A stretch of 64,000 nt of DNA from Thermoanaerobacterium sp. CMT5567-10. GTDB taxonomy: Bacteria > Bacillota > Thermoanaerobacteria > Thermoanaerobacterales > Thermoanaerobacteraceae. Location of the stretch: positions 1,602,501-1,666,500 of the forward strand of contig NZ_CP130558.2 of the NCBI RefSeq assembly GCF_030534315.2, written 5' to 3'. This document shows positions 27,045 through 39,605 of this stretch, one piece after another. Position 1 is the stretch's first letter. Each line of letters opens with the position of its first letter. A program made the translations under genes and the position numbers. The notes beneath the pieces are model-generated. The model ran no database searches and was not told where the DNA came from. It saw nothing but the letters and a program-made list of their open reading frames with translations.

Positions 27045-28238
27045 TTATTGAAATGCATGAAATATATGGCCAAACTTTTCTTTTTTTGTTTTAAGATATT
27101 TTTCATTGTGCTTGTTTAAAGATACTTCTATAGGGACTCTCTCCACTATTTCAAGCCCATAGCCAGATAAACAAGCTAATTTTTTAGGGTTGTTGGTCAT
27201 TATCCTAAGCTTTTTAAGCCCTAAATCTTTTAAAATCTGAGCTCCTATTCCGTATTCTCTCATATCAGCAGGGAAACCCAATCTAAGATTAGCATCAACC
27301 GTATCAAGGCCTGCATCCTGTAAGTGGTATGCTTTAATCTTGTTTAAAAGTCCGATTCCTCTGCCTTCTTGTCTTAAATATAAAAGGACACCTCCTTCTT
27401 TTCCTATTCTCTCCATTGCTGCATGAAGCTGATCACCACAATCACATCTTAAAGAGCCCATTATATCACCTGTTAAGCATTCTGAATGAACTCTAACAAG
27501 CGTAGGCTCCTCTGTCAATTCTCCTCTTACTAACGCCACATGTTCTTTACCAGTCAAAATTTCTTCATACCCTATTATATTGAAATCGCCGTATTTTGTA
27601 GGAAGATATGCTTCAGCTACTCTCCTTATTAGTTTTTCTTTCTTTCTTCTGTATTCAATCAGATCGGCTATAGATATTATCTTTAGGTTAAACCTCTTTG
27701 AAAACTCCACAAGCTCTGGAAGTCTAGCCATCCTGCCGTCATCTTTTATGATTTCACAGATTACGCCAGCAGCTTTAAGTCCTGCAAGCCTCGACAAATC
27801 GCATGCCGCTTCTGTGTGTCCTGCCCTTACCAAAACACCTCCTTCTTTTGCTTCTAGTGGAAATACATGCCCTGGCTTCGCAAAATCATCCGGCTTAGAA
27901 TTACGATCTATAAGCATTTTTATTGTAAATGCCCTTTCGTACGCCGAAATGCCAGTTTTACAGCTTTTGTGATCTACAGATACAGTAAAGGCAGTTTCTC
28001 TGTTATCAGTATTTTCAGATACCATCTTGCCTATATTTAATTCTTTAAGCCTTTTATCACTCATGGGAACACATACTAATCCACGTCCATACTTTATCAT
28101 AAAATTTATATCTTCGCCTCTAACTTTTTCTGCTGCTATCACAAGGTCCCCTTCATTTTCCCTGTCTTCGTCATCGACTACAATGACCATTTTACCATTT
28201 TTGATGTCTTCTATTGCACTTTCTATCGTATCGAACAT
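27045..28238 (-). CDS. ribBA: Bifunctional DHBP synthase / GTP cyclohydrolase II
   Basis: 397 residues. Residues 1-200 are 3,4-dihydroxy-2-butanone 4-phosphate synthase ([38 protein letters not shown]). Residues 201-397 are GTP cyclohydrolase II with zinc cysteines in [18 protein letters not shown] and [13 protein letters not shown]. It supplies both precursors of riboflavin. ATG 28238 follows AAGGAGATGTGAT. Confidence 0.97.
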   Translation of the reverse strand: MFDTIESAIEDIKNGKMVIVVDDEDRENEGDLVIAAEKVRGEDINFMIKYGRGLVCVPMSDKRLKELNIGKMVSENTDNRETAFTVSVDHKSCKTGISAYERAFTIKMLIDRNSKPDDFAKPGHVFPLEAKEGGVLVRAGHTEAACDLSRLAGLKAAGVICEIIKDDGRMARLPELVEFSKRFNLKIISIADLIEYRRKKEKLIRRVAEAYLPTKYGDFNIIGYEEILTGKEHVALVRGELTEEPTLVRVHSECLTGDIMGSLRCDCGDQLHAAMERIGKEGGVLLYLRQEGRGIGLLNKIKAYHLQDAGLDTVDANLRLGFPADMREYGIGAQILKDLGLKKLRIMTNNPKKLACLSGYGLEIVERVPIEVSLNKHNEKYLKTKKEKFGHIFHAFQ

Positions 28239-28311
28239 TTATATCACATCTCCTTAAAATTTAAAAGCAATGAATTATTGAAACTGCCCTATAAAGTCCC
28301 AGCACTATATA

Positions 28312-28932
28312 TCAAAAGCCATTTTCTAATACAAGCTCCTTCATTCCTTTTTTTAACAGCAGTTTTTCAGCATACTTCGATAGTATGTCTACTTCTATAT
28401 TGACACTATCTCCGATTCTCTTAAAGTTTAGTGTTGTATTTAACTCCGTATGCGGTATGACAGAAACCGTAAAATATGAAGCTAACGCCTCCACAACTGT
28501 CAAACTTATTCCGTCGACAGCTATGCTTCCTTTGCTTGCAACGTATTTTGAGTACCTTTCATCAATCTTGATTTTAAATACATTTGAATTCATAATTCGA
28601 TTTTTATTAACGATTGTACCGACAGTATCTACGTGTCCTGTCACAATATGGCCATTTAACCTGCCAGATATGCTTAAAGCTCTTTCTAAATTGACCATGC
28701 TTCCTATTTTTAAGTCTCCTAAATTACTGGATTTTAGTGTTTCTCTCATCAAATCCGCTGTAAATAGATTTTTTCCTACATTTGTAACAGTCAAGCATAC
28801 TCCATTTACAGCTATGCTATCTCCAATAGCTGTACCGTCTAAAACATTTTCGCATTCAATTGCTATTTTTGTAATATCTCCACGTTGTATCATCTTAACT
28901 TTGCCAATCTCTTCTATTATTCCTGTAAACAT
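28312..28932 (-). CDS. ribE: Riboflavin synthase alpha chain
   Basis: 206 residues with two lumazine-binding repeats. It starts MFTGIIEEIGKV; the repeats contain GDSIAVNGVCLTV (about residue 37) and GSIAVDGISLTVVEA (about 135). GRLNGHIVTGHVDTVG is conserved. It makes riboflavin from two lumazine molecules. Eight bases separate it from ribD, so the pair is translationally close. Confidence 0.97.
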   Translation of the reverse strand: MFTGIIEEIGKVKMIQRGDITKIAIECENVLDGTAIGDSIAVNGVCLTVTNVGKNLFTADLMRETLKSSNLGDLKIGSMVNLERALSISGRLNGHIVTGHVDTVGTIVNKNRIMNSNVFKIKIDERYSKYVASKGSIAVDGISLTVVEALASYFTVSVIPHTELNTTLNFKRIGDSVNIEVDILSKYAEKLLLKKGMKELVLENGF

Positions 28933-28940
28933 AGTAACAC

Positions 28941-30023
28941 CTACTTTTTAATATAACCTTCTATAAGTATGTCATCATCAAATCTTTTTACGTCTAATTT
29001 TTCAACAATTATGGCATCTTTAATCAAATCAATGCCTTTTCCTTCTACAGGCGTCAAAGAATTGCTTCCACCTATTATTTTTGGAGCTATATAGAACATC
29101 ACCTTGTCTACTATTCCTTCTTTTAAAGCAGAATAATTTAGTGTTCCTCCACCTTCTATGATTACACTGTCTATCCCTCTCTCTCCTAACATATCCATCA
29201 ATTTTTTTAAATCTACTTCACCGTTTAACTTGTCAAGTACAACTACATCTACACCTAAATCCCTTAATGCTTTTACTTTTTTATAGGGCATCATATCCGT
29301 TGTTGCTACTATTGTCGTGGCAGATTTGTCAATTACAACATTTGCATCTAGAGGAATCCTGCCGCGGCTATCAACAATCACCCTTAAGGGATTCTTAAGC
29401 CCATCTATTCGCGTCGTAAGATATGGATTATCTTTTATAACTGTGTTTATACCTACCATTATTGCCATAACACTGCCTCTCATCATATGAACATGTTCTC
29501 TCGATTTTTCATTTGTTATCCATTTAGAATCGCCTGTTATAGTTGCAATCTTCCCATCAATCGTCATGGCAGACTTTAATATTACATACGGCTTTTTAGT
29601 AGTAATGTACTTTATAAATATTTCATTTACCTTCTCTGCCTGCTCTTTTAATAAACCTGTATACACATTTAAGCCTGCTTCTTTGAGATGTTTTATTCCC
29701 TTTCCTGAAACAAGTTTATTTGGGTCCTCCATAGCTATATACACATCTTTTATACCTGATTTTACAATAGCATCTACACAAGGCGGCGTTTTTCCATAAT
29801 GACAGCACGGTTCTAATGTGACATAAAGCTGAGCTCCTTTTACATCTTCTTTAACGCTTTTTAGTGCATTTATTTCTGCATGTGGTCCTCCATAGTATTC
29901 ATGGTACCCTTCACCTATTATCCTGCCATTTTTAACAATTACTGCACCTACTAAAGGATTTGGATTTGTGTGCCCTAAGCCTAATCTTGCAAGCTGTAAT
30001 GCCCTTTTCATATATTTCTCCAT
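28941..30023 (-). CDS. ribD: Bifunctional deaminase/reductase RibD
   Basis: 360 residues. The N-terminal pyrimidine deaminase has HAEINALKS and EPCCHYGKTPPC zinc motifs. The C-terminal reductase has KSAMTIDGKIAT, VGINTVIKDNP and EGGGTLNYSAL. First gene of the riboflavin operon, 25 bp after the riboswitch terminator; GGGGTG precedes the ATG. Confidence 0.97.
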   Translation of the reverse strand: MEKYMKRALQLARLGLGHTNPNPLVGAVIVKNGRIIGEGYHEYYGGPHAEINALKSVKEDVKGAQLYVTLEPCCHYGKTPPCVDAIVKSGIKDVYIAMEDPNKLVSGKGIKHLKEAGLNVYTGLLKEQAEKVNEIFIKYITTKKPYVILKSAMTIDGKIATITGDSKWITNEKSREHVHMMRGSVMAIMVGINTVIKDNPYLTTRIDGLKNPLRVIVDSRGRIPLDANVVIDKSATTIVATTDMMPYKKVKALRDLGVDVVVLDKLNGEVDLKKLMDMLGERGIDSVIIEGGGTLNYSALKEGIVDKVMFYIAPKIIGGSNSLTPVEGKGIDLIKDAIIVEKLDVKRFDDDILIEGYIKK

Positions 30024-30047
30024 AAAAACACCCCAAAAATAAACTTA

Positions 30048-30074
30048 GCCCTGAAGTATGTAATACTTCAGGGC
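30048..30074 (-). terminator. FMN-riboswitch terminator
   Basis: GCCCTGAAGTAT (30048-30059) pairs with ATACTTCAGGGC (30063-30074) across a three-base loop. On the minus strand TAAGTTTATTTTT follows. Confidence 0.9.
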
Positions 30075-30094
30075 ATTTCGACAAAATTGCCTAT

Positions 30095-30205
30095 TTACCT
30101 TCTTTCATCCAGACTTTACTGTCGGCTCTGGAATCTAACCAGATCTGCCATAAGGCTCGCGGGCTTTACCGCCGGTATGGAATTTCACCAATCCCTGAAG
30201 GTTTT
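30095..30205 (-). promoter_or_regulatory. FMN riboswitch (RFN element)
   Basis: On the minus strand the RFN blocks appear in order: CCTTCAGGGATTGGTGAAATT, GGCGGTAAAGCCCGCGAGCC, CAGATCTGGT, CCAGAGCCGACAGT and GTCTGGATGAAAGAAGG. P1 is ACCTTC with GAAGGT. FMN binding is expected to favour the terminator at 30048-30074 and switch off rib genes. Confidence 0.97.
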
Positions 30206-30226
30206 TAAATTTATTCAATTTTTTAT

Positions 30227-30235
30227 ATTATATCA
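30227..30235 (-). promoter_or_regulatory. Extended -10 promoter of the rib operon
   Basis: TGATATAAT (TATAAT at 30227-30232) lies 20 bp from the ilvB stop and about 20 bp before the FMN aptamer. No good -35 is seen at 17 bp, so it would depend on the extended -10. Confidence 0.5.
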
Positions 30236-30252
30236 TACTCTTAATAAAAATA

Positions 30253-31908
30253 CTAGTCTATCATTTCTTCAATAGTTCCTCCAGCAGGAATAAAAGGAAG
30301 AACCATCTCATCTTTGTCTATCATGCATTCCAAAACGTATGGCTTATTATTAGATAATGCCTCTTTAAATGATTTTTCAAACTCTTCTTTTGTGTAAATT
30401 CTTTTGCCAGAGATTCCAAACGCTTCCGCTACTTTTGAAAAATCAAGGTTTGGATTTAAATCCGTCTGAGAATATCTTTTATTGAAAAGGAGATTCTGCC
30501 ATTGTCTTACCATTCCCAATGTTTGATTATTGAGAATAATAGTTATAACAGGTATATTGTATATAGCCATTGTCTCAAGAGCATGAATATTCATTCTTAT
30601 GCTGCCGTCACCTGCAATATTTACCACTCTTTTGTCATTTCGCCCTACTTGTGCGCCAATTGACGCAGGAAGCCCAAATCCCATTGTACCAAGACCACCA
30701 GATGTCACAAATGTCCTGGGTTCTTTAAATTTAAAATATTGAGCGGTCCACATCTGATTTTGCCCTACTTCCGTTGCCATAATAAGGTTGTCTTTCCCTA
30801 TTTCCTGCACCTTTTCTATTATCCACTGAGGCTTTAGTTTTCCATCATCTTTATATCTAAATGATGTTTTCTCCTTTATAGATAGAAGCTCTTGAACCCA
30901 TTCTTCATGATTGATATCTTCAATCCTATCGTTTAACAGTGATAGCACTTCTTTAATATCTCCAACAAGTGGCACATCTACATCGACATTCTTCCCGATT
31001 TCTGCAGGATCTATATCGATATGGATGACCCTTGCATTTGGTGCCAATCCACCTACCTTACCAGCAACTCTGTCGCTGAATCTAGTACCTATGGCAATTA
31101 CTAAGTCAGACTTATAAATCGCTGTATTGGCATATCTGCTTCCGTGCATCCCTATAAGTCCTAGTGATAATTCATCATCCTCTGGGAAACATCCTAAACC
31201 CATCAGAGAAGTCGCTACAGGAATCATATTTTCTTTTGCAAAATCATATAAGCTTTTAGACGCTTCACCCCATATAACTCCACCACCTGCAAATATAACA
31301 GGCTTTTTACTTGAATTTATTAATTCCGCAGCTTTTATCAAATCCGATTCATCTACATGATGCTTCTTAACTTCGACGTAAAAATCTTTCCTCTTGATAA
31401 AATTCATATCTGTTGTTTGTATATCTTTTGGTATATCCACCAGTACAGGTCCAGGCCTTCCTTCCTTTGCTATAAAAAATGCTTCTCTTAAAGTATCAGC
31501 TAATTTATCAGGTGATTTTACTATGAAATTATGCTTTGTTACAGGCATAGTAATCCCTGCAATGTCTACTTCTTGAAAAGAATCTTTACCTATCAAGTTT
31601 GTAGCAACTTGACCTGTTATTGCAACAATAGGCACAGAATCCATATATGCATTTGCAATGCCTGTTACTAAATTTGTAGCACCCGGACCAGATGTAGCTA
31701 TACATACACCAACTTTTCCCGTTACTCTTGCATATCCATCTGCCATATGAGCAGCCATCTGCTCATGTGTTGCAAGAATATGATTTAAATCAGAATCATA
31801 CAAAGCATCGTAAAGTGGTATAACAGAACCACCGGGTATACCAAATACAGTATCTACATCTTGTTCTTTTAAAACTTCTATTATAACTTGCGATCCTTTC
31901 AATATCAT
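30253..31908 (-). CDS. ilvB: Acetolactate synthase large subunit
   Basis: 551 residues. Thiamine-diphosphate enzyme: catalytic glutamate in ATHEQMAAHMADGYAR, central FAD-type region, and TPP-binding GDGSIRMNIHALETM followed by NN. It makes acetolactate or acetohydroxybutyrate, the first committed step to branched-chain amino acids, with the IlvN subunit. Last gene of the ilv-leu operon although ilvN is the first. AAAGGAGG precedes the ATG. No terminator is visible after the stop. Confidence 0.96.
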   Translation of the reverse strand: MILKGSQVIIEVLKEQDVDTVFGIPGGSVIPLYDALYDSDLNHILATHEQMAAHMADGYARVTGKVGVCIATSGPGATNLVTGIANAYMDSVPIVAITGQVATNLIGKDSFQEVDIAGITMPVTKHNFIVKSPDKLADTLREAFFIAKEGRPGPVLVDIPKDIQTTDMNFIKRKDFYVEVKKHHVDESDLIKAAELINSSKKPVIFAGGGVIWGEASKSLYDFAKENMIPVATSLMGLGCFPEDDELSLGLIGMHGSRYANTAIYKSDLVIAIGTRFSDRVAGKVGGLAPNARVIHIDIDPAEIGKNVDVDVPLVGDIKEVLSLLNDRIEDINHEEWVQELLSIKEKTSFRYKDDGKLKPQWIIEKVQEIGKDNLIMATEVGQNQMWTAQYFKFKEPRTFVTSGGLGTMGFGLPASIGAQVGRNDKRVVNIAGDGSIRMNIHALETMAIYNIPVITIILNNQTLGMVRQWQNLLFNKRYSQTDLNPNLDFSKVAEAFGISGKRIYTKEEFEKSFKEALSNNKPYVLECMIDKDEMVLPFIPAGGTIEEMID

Positions 31909-31942
31909 GTATCACGCCTCCTTTCCCAACAATTATTTAAAA

Positions 31943-33607
31943 CTATACATTCTTTAAAACCGCACCAGTATTTGCAGACGTGACCAATTTTGCGTATCTT
32001 GCCATATACCCTGTCTTAATATGTGGCTCGGGTTTTTTGAAATTTTTTCTTCTGTTCTCTATCTCTTCATCGCTTACTCTCAAATTTAGCTTTCTTCCTG
32101 GTATGTCTATATCTATGATATCTCCATCGTTTATTAGAGCTATTTCTCCACCTTCCATAGCCTCAGGTGACACATGACCGATGCAAGCTCCTCTTGTTGC
32201 ACCAGAAAATCTGCCATCTGTTATAAGGGCCACATCTTTATCAAGCCCCATACCAGCAAGCGCCGATGTCGGGCTCAGCATTTCTCTCATCCCCGGTCCA
32301 CCTTTAGGTCCTTCATATCTAATTACAACTACATCGCCTTTTTGTATTTTACCATCATAAATCGCTTTTATAGCCTCATCTTCTGAATCAAATACTCTAG
32401 CAGGTCCTGAATGACGAAGCATTTCAGGAGATACGGCAGATGCTTTTACGACAGAACCGTCTTTTGCAATATTGCCATATAAAATCGCAAGTCCTCCTGT
32501 TTCGCTGTATGGATTGTCAACAGTGTGTATAACATCGTAGTTCTTTATCTTTGCATCTTTAAAGTTGTCTCCTAATGTCTTACAAGTTACAGTCATACAA
32601 TCTGTATTTAAGACATTTAATTTAGATAATTCTCTCAATACTGCCTGTATACCGCCAGCATGGTATAGATCTTCGATGTGGTACTTTCCTGCAGGGCTTA
32701 ATTTGCAAAGATTTGGCACTTTCTGGTTAATCTCATTTATCTTTTGAAGTGGAATATCAATTCCAGCCTCATGCGCAATTGCCTTAAGATGAAGCACGGT
32801 GTTTGTAGAGCCACCCAAAGCCATATCTAAGCAAAAGGCATTTATAAATGCATCCTCTGTCAATATATCTCTAGCCTTTATATCTTTTTCTACAAGCTCA
32901 ACTATTTTAATTCCTGCTTGTTTTGCAAGTCTTATTCTCTCTGAATAAACAGCAGGTATTGTTCCATTGCCTGGAAGGCCAAGCCCTAAAACTTCCGTTA
33001 AACAGTTCATGGTATTTGCAGTAAACATGCCAGAGCATGAGCCACATGTAGGGCAAGCCGACATCTCCATCGCCTTAAGCTCATCTTCATTGATTCTCCC
33101 TGCTTTTAAAGCTCCTACAGCTTCAAACATAGAGCTTAAGTCGCATATTTCTCCTTCGTAGCTCCCAGCAAGCATCGGCCCTCCACTTATAACTACCGTT
33201 GGTATGTTTAGCCTTGCTGCAGCCATAAGCATACCTGGAACGATTTTATCACAGTTTGGTATCAATACAAGTCCATCAAACCCGTGAGCCATTGCCATTG
33301 TTTCAACGCTATCCGCTATTAATTCCCTCGACGCCAGAGAATATTTCATTCCCTTGTGGTTCATAGCTATACCGTCACAAACGCCTATTGTTGAAAACTC
33401 TATAGGTGTCCCGCCAGCAAGCCTTACACCTGCTTTCACAGCATCAGCTATTTTGTCAAGATTTATGTGCCCTGGAATTATATCATTTTTCGAATTGGCA
33501 ATACCTATTATTGGCCTGTTTATTTCTTCATCTGTAAGCCCTAAAGCGTATAATAATGATCTATGGGGTGCTTTTTCGACTCCTTTCTTCACACTATCAC
33601 TTAACAT
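31943..33607 (-). CDS. ilvD: Dihydroxy-acid dehydratase
   Basis: 554 residues. Iron-sulfur ligands lie in NCDKIVPGM and [27 protein letters not shown] and [19 protein letters not shown] are conserved. It dehydrates the dihydroxy acids to the keto acids of valine and isoleucine. AGAGGTGAT precedes the ATG; leuB ends four bases upstream. Confidence 0.97.
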   Translation of the reverse strand: MLSDSVKKGVEKAPHRSLLYALGLTDEEINRPIIGIANSKNDIIPGHINLDKIADAVKAGVRLAGGTPIEFSTIGVCDGIAMNHKGMKYSLASRELIADSVETMAMAHGFDGLVLIPNCDKIVPGMLMAAARLNIPTVVISGGPMLAGSYEGEICDLSSMFEAVGALKAGRINEDELKAMEMSACPTCGSCSGMFTANTMNCLTEVLGLGLPGNGTIPAVYSERIRLAKQAGIKIVELVEKDIKARDILTEDAFINAFCLDMALGGSTNTVLHLKAIAHEAGIDIPLQKINEINQKVPNLCKLSPAGKYHIEDLYHAGGIQAVLRELSKLNVLNTDCMTVTCKTLGDNFKDAKIKNYDVIHTVDNPYSETGGLAILYGNIAKDGSVVKASAVSPEMLRHSGPARVFDSEDEAIKAIYDGKIQKGDVVVIRYEGPKGGPGMREMLSPTSALAGMGLDKDVALITDGRFSGATRGACIGHVSPEAMEGGEIALINDGDIIDIDIPGRKLNLRVSDEEIENRRKNFKKPEPHIKTGYMARYAKLVTSANTGAVLKNV

Positions 33608-33611
33608 AAAA

Positions 33612-34679
33612 TCACCTCTTTAAATACTTTAAAACCATATCTCCCATCTCTTCAGTATTTAAAATAATGCCACTTCCTAAATCAGATGTCCTGTATCCAT
33701 CTTCTAACAGCTCATTTACGGCCCTTCTTATATCATTTGCGGCATCAAGTCTATCAAACGAATATTCCAGCATCATTGCAACTGATAATATAGTCGCCAA
33801 TGGATTGGCCTTTTTAGTACCTGCAATATCAGGAGCCGAACCGTGAACAGGCTCGTATAACCCCACTTTATCGCCTCTCAAACTGGCAGATGGCAGCATT
33901 CCTATAGATCCTGTAAGCTGTGATGCTTCATCTGATAAAATGTCGCCAAACATGTTTGATGTAAGTATCACGTCAAACTGAGACGGATCTTTTATAAGCT
34001 GCATAGAGCAATTGTCAACATACTGATGGTTTAATTCCACATCTGGGTATTCCTTGCTAACTTCATTGACAACTTTTCTCCATAGTCTTGATGAATCCAA
34101 TATGTTTGCTTTATCAACAGATGTGACTTTTTTCTTTCTATTTCTAGCAGCTTTAAAAGCAATGTGAGCTATTCTTTCTATTTCTTTAGTAGTATAAGCT
34201 TCTGTATCATACGCTTTATAACCATAATCTATCTTTTCCGTTCCTCTTTCACCAAAATATATGCCACCTGTAAGTTCTCTTACAACAAGCACATCTAAGC
34301 CATCTTTTAAAAGCTCATCTTTAAGTGGAGATGCACTTTTCAAGGAGCTAAAAAGGATGGCAGGTCTTAGATTTGCGTACACATCAAGGCTTTTTCTCAA
34401 TGCCAGAAGACCTGCCTCAGGCCTTTTGTCTCCATCTAAATCATCCCATTTTGGACCACCAACAGCACCTAATAGAACAGCATCGCTTTCAAGACACGCT
34501 TCTTCCGTCTCTTTAGGATATGGAGTACCGTACTCATCAATTGCAGACCCGCCAAACAAATACTTTTTTATATCAAATTCTAATCCATACTTTTCTGAAA
34601 CCGCATCCAATACTTTCAATGCTTCATCTATAACTTCTTTTCCTATTCCATCACCAGGTAATACAGCTATCTTGTACAT
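33612..34679 (-). CDS. leuB: 3-isopropylmalate dehydrogenase
   Basis: 355 residues. [10 protein letters not shown] start, [38 protein letters not shown], and GSAPDIAG before NPLATILS are family motifs. It oxidises and decarboxylates 3-isopropylmalate using NAD. Its ATG directly abuts the leuD stop. Confidence 0.97.
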   Translation of the reverse strand: MYKIAVLPGDGIGKEVIDEALKVLDAVSEKYGLEFDIKKYLFGGSAIDEYGTPYPKETEEACLESDAVLLGAVGGPKWDDLDGDKRPEAGLLALRKSLDVYANLRPAILFSSLKSASPLKDELLKDGLDVLVVRELTGGIYFGERGTEKIDYGYKAYDTEAYTTKEIERIAHIAFKAARNRKKKVTSVDKANILDSSRLWRKVVNEVSKEYPDVELNHQYVDNCSMQLIKDPSQFDVILTSNMFGDILSDEASQLTGSIGMLPSASLRGDKVGLYEPVHGSAPDIAGTKKANPLATILSVAMMLEYSFDRLDAANDIRRAVNELLEDGYRTSDLGSGIILNTEEMGDMVLKYLKR

Positions 34680-35165
34680 TTATACCACCTTTTCCTTAAC
34701 ATAGTTGATAAGGCCGCCACATTCAATGATTTTCTTTATAAACTCAGGAAACGGCTGCGATTTAAACTCAATTCCCTTAGTTATATCTCTTATAATACCT
34801 GTCTCTAAGTCAACTGATACTATATCTCCATCTTCTATCGCAGATGCTGCATCAGGACATTCTAAGATAGGCAAACCTATATTTATGGCGTTTCTGTAGA
34901 AAATCCTTGCAAAAGACTTTGCAATGACACATGATATACCTGATTCTTTTATTGCTATTGGAGCATGTTCTCTAGATGATCCGCATCCAAAATTGTATCC
35001 TGCAATCATTATATCTCCTGGTTTAACTTTGTCTTTAAAATCTTTATCGATATCTTCCATGCAGTGTAAAGCAAGTTCTTTTGGATCCGATGTATTTAAA
35101 AATCTAGCAGGTATTATTACATCTGTATCAACATTATCACCGTACTTTATTGCTTTTCCTTCCAT
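34680..35165 (-). CDS. leuD: 3-isopropylmalate dehydratase small subunit
   Basis: 161 residues, the short archaeal-like type. [28 protein letters not shown] and [14 protein letters not shown] are present. It pairs with LeuC to isomerise isopropylmalate. It abuts leuC on one side and leuB on the other, consistent with coupled translation. Confidence 0.97.
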   Translation of the reverse strand: MEGKAIKYGDNVDTDVIIPARFLNTSDPKELALHCMEDIDKDFKDKVKPGDIMIAGYNFGCGSSREHAPIAIKESGISCVIAKSFARIFYRNAINIGLPILECPDAASAIEDGDIVSVDLETGIIRDITKGIEFKSQPFPEFIKKIIECGGLINYVKEKVV

Positions 35166-36422
35166 TTATACCACCTCCTCAGGACTTGCTATATATCCCT
35201 TTATGGCTGATGCAGCAGCTACTGCTGGGCTTGCTAAGTATACTTCACTTTCGGTATGGCCCATCCTTCCTACAAAGTTTCTATTTGTGGTGGATATTGC
35301 TCTTTCACCTTTTGCAAGAATGCCCATGTGACCACCTAAACATGGACCACATGTAGGTGTAGATACTGCAGCACCTGCTTTTATAAATTCTTCTATATAT
35401 CCTCTCTTTACACATTCAAGGTATATATCTTGTGTGGCAGGGAAAATTATCAATCTAACATCTGGATGAACTTTTTTACCTTTTAAAACTTCATACGTTA
35501 TTTCCATATCGGTTATACGCCCGTTTGTACAAGAACCAATCACGACTTGATCTACTTTTATATTTCCTACTTCATCTATTGGCTTTGTGTTTTCAGGTAA
35601 ATGTGGAAATGCTACTTGTGGTTTTATTTTTGATAAGTCTATATCATAGCTTTTAACGTATTCTGCATCTTCATCTGCTTTAAATACTTTGTATTTTCTA
35701 TTTGCTCTCCCTTTAACATATGTTTCGGTAATTTCGTCATAATCGAAAATACCATTTTTAGCCCCTGCTTCTATTGCCATATTTGCAATTGTAAACCTGT
35801 CATCAATTGACAAAGAAGAAATATTACCTGTAAATTCCATAGATTTATACAGCGCACCATCAACGCCTATCATTCCTATGATGTACAGTATCACATCCTT
35901 ACCGCTTACCCATTTATTAAGCTTACCTTTTAAGTTAAATTTTATCGCTTCAGGAACTTTAAACCATGCCTTACCTGTAGCCATGGCACATGCCATATCT
36001 GTACTACCTATTCCTGTTGAAAAACAAGTTATAGCGCCATAGGTACATGTATGAGAATCTGCACCTATGACCACATCACCAGGCAAAACTAAACCTTTTT
36101 CAGGTAAAAGGGCATGTTCTATTCCCATCTTTCCAACTTCAAAGAAGTTTACAATTCCATATTCCCTGGCAAATTTTCTTACAATATTCACCTGTTCCGC
36201 AGACTTTATGTCTTTATTAGGAACAAAATGGTCTGGCACCAGTGCAATTTTCTCTCTATCAAATACATTTTTTACGCCTATCTTCAAAAATTCCTTTATC
36301 GCAACAGGTGATGTGACATCATTTCCAAGCACCATGTCCACATCTATCTCTATAAGATCTCCGGGTTTAACTTCATATCCGGCTTTATCAGATAAAATTT
36401 TTTGTGTAAGTGTTAACCCCAA
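35166..36422 (-). CDS. leuC: 3-isopropylmalate dehydratase large subunit
   Basis: 418 residues, the homoaconitase-like short form. Cluster ligands sit in GSCTNGR and [24 protein letters not shown] is conserved. TTG start at 36422, preceded by AAGGAGGGAG, overlaps the end of leuA by ten bases. It forms the [4Fe-4S] isomerase with LeuD. Confidence 0.97.
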   Translation of the reverse strand: MGLTLTQKILSDKAGYEVKPGDLIEIDVDMVLGNDVTSPVAIKEFLKIGVKNVFDREKIALVPDHFVPNKDIKSAEQVNIVRKFAREYGIVNFFEVGKMGIEHALLPEKGLVLPGDVVIGADSHTCTYGAITCFSTGIGSTDMACAMATGKAWFKVPEAIKFNLKGKLNKWVSGKDVILYIIGMIGVDGALYKSMEFTGNISSLSIDDRFTIANMAIEAGAKNGIFDYDEITETYVKGRANRKYKVFKADEDAEYVKSYDIDLSKIKPQVAFPHLPENTKPIDEVGNIKVDQVVIGSCTNGRITDMEITYEVLKGKKVHPDVRLIIFPATQDIYLECVKRGYIEEFIKAGAAVSTPTCGPCLGGHMGILAKGERAISTTNRNFVGRMGHTESEVYLASPAVAAASAIKGYIASPEEVV

Positions 36423-37606
36423 AGCTCTCCCTCCTTGAAACTTTTTGTATTCAAAATAACATCATCTACAATCACTTTTATATCATCATCATTCACCACT
36501 TTTTTATTGTCTGCTAAATCTTTAAATTTCTTAAAAGCTAGATTGATTTCATCTCTGGAAAGCTCATAGCCCATATTTTTCAACTTCAATTCAAAGGCAT
36601 TTCTGCCAGATAGCTTCCCCATTGATATATGATCTGTAGTGATTCCTATATCTTCAGGCCTCATTATTTCATACGTCGCTTTATTGTTTATCACTCCATG
36701 CTGGTGAATTCCAGCAGTATGTCTAAATGCATTAGAACCTACAATTGCTTTATTAGGTTGCAGCTGGATACCTGAAAGTTCACTTACAAGTTTACATGTA
36801 CTAAATATTTCTCTAGTATTTATACTGTGAGGTAAATTGAAATAATCTTTTCGAGTATTTATTGCCATGATAACTTCTTCCAGCGACGCATTTCCAGCCC
36901 TTTCACCTATTCCGCATACAGTTACTTCCACTTGTTGAGCACCGCTTTCCAATGCTGAAAGGGAATTCGCAACAGCCATTCCTAGGTCATTGTGGCAATG
37001 AACGCTTATTGTAACATTGTCTTTATCATGTATATGATTTTTAACGTATTCTACTAACTTTTCAAATTCTTTTGGAACCGCATAGCCTACAGTGTCAGGT
37101 ATATTGATTATTTTTGCCCCCGCATCAATAACTTCATTAAATATTTTCACAAGAAAATCCCAATCTGTCCTTGAAGCATCTTCTGCAGAAAATTGTATCT
37201 CGTCAAATTTACCTGAAGCATATTTTACACTTTCAACAGCCATTTTTAATGCTTCATCTCTTGATATTTTTAATTTGTATTTTAGATGAATATCAGATGT
37301 TGCTATAAAAAGATGTATTCTTGATTTTTTAGCATTTTTCAACGCTTCATAAGTTTTATCTATATCACTTTTTACACATCTTGATAATCCTGCTACAACT
37401 ACATCACCAATATTTTCTGCTATATTCTTTACTGCTTCGAAGTCACCGTTTGATGCAGCAGGAAAACCAGCTTCTATAACATCTACACCAAGTGAAACAA
37501 GCTGTTTTGCTATTTTGTATTTGCTTTCTTTGTCAAAGTTCACACCTGGTGTTTGCTCACCATCTCTTAATGTTGTATCAAATACAATGACTTTTCTATC
37601 CCCCAT
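36413..37606 (-). CDS. leuA: 2-isopropylmalate synthase, short form
   Basis: About 397 residues. The TIM-barrel catalytic domain begins [18 protein letters not shown] and has metal-binding [15 protein letters not shown]. The helical subdomain follows ([17 protein letters not shown]). The chain stops at about 397 residues, where full-length leucine-inhibited enzymes continue for about 110 more with the LeuA regulatory domain. Feedback control by leucine may therefore be absent. Position in the leu operon favours isopropylmalate over homocitrate synthesis. Start ATG 37606 is preferred to an upstream TTG. Confidence 0.9.
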   Translation of the reverse strand: MGDRKVIVFDTTLRDGEQTPGVNFDKESKYKIAKQLVSLGVDVIEAGFPAASNGDFEAVKNIAENIGDVVVAGLSRCVKSDIDKTYEALKNAKKSRIHLFIATSDIHLKYKLKISRDEALKMAVESVKYASGKFDEIQFSAEDASRTDWDFLVKIFNEVIDAGAKIINIPDTVGYAVPKEFEKLVEYVKNHIHDKDNVTISVHCHNDLGMAVANSLSALESGAQQVEVTVCGIGERAGNASLEEVIMAINTRKDYFNLPHSINTREIFSTCKLVSELSGIQLQPNKAIVGSNAFRHTAGIHQHGVINNKATYEIMRPEDIGITTDHISMGKLSGRNAFELKLKNMGYELSRDEINLAFKKFKDLADNKKVVNDDDIKVIVDDVILNTKSFKEGELWG

Positions 37607-37621
37607 ATACAAGCCCCCTCT

Positions 37622-39128
<1,507 letters not shown>

Positions 39129-39144
39129 ATCACCCCCTTCACAT

Positions 39145-39412
39145 GACAAAAAATCCTCGCCCATATTCAGGGCGAGGATTGCCTCGCGGTACCACCTGAT
39201 TTCACATTTACCTCACGGTAAAATGCCTCAGCAAGTAATCATACTTTACCTTTAACGCAGGTCATACGGTTAAGCCTACTAAAGCTTCAACTTAACTACT
39301 CCGGAGCGATCTAATATATGTATTCGCACCGGTTTGCAGCAACCACCGGCTCTCTGTAGCTTATACATATACCCCTCTCCATCATCGCTTTTAAACTGAT
39401 TAAATATTATTA
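39145..39412 (-). promoter_or_regulatory. T-box leader of the ilv-leu operon
   Basis: On the minus strand the T-box AGGTGGTACCGCGAGG (39198-39183) is followed by the terminator ATCCTCGCCC (39162-39153) pairing with GGGCGAGGAT (39179-39170) and a T-run. The stem I region extends to about 39410. The specifier should be a branched-chain codon; AUC (isoleucine) in TTAGATCGC is one candidate that I could not fold rigorously. Confidence 0.94.
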
Positions 39413-39430
39413 TAGGTGAAATTAATAGTT

Positions 39431-39459
39431 ATTCTATCAGCTTATTTAAAATAAGTCAA
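39431..39459 (-). promoter_or_regulatory. Promoter of the ilv-leu operon
   Basis: TTGACT (39454-39459) and TAGAAT (39431-39436) with a 17-bp spacer on the minus strand, just before the T-box leader. Confidence 0.75.
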
Positions 39460-39605
39460 CTTAATTTTTTGTAAATTCTAAATAAATCATCGTTTACATT
39501 TATTAAAAAATTTTAATTTTTAAGGTAAAAAAATACCTTTTTTTAATTTTAATATTAGTAACACAATTTTTATATCAACATATGATTACATAGAGGTGAA
39601 ATTAT

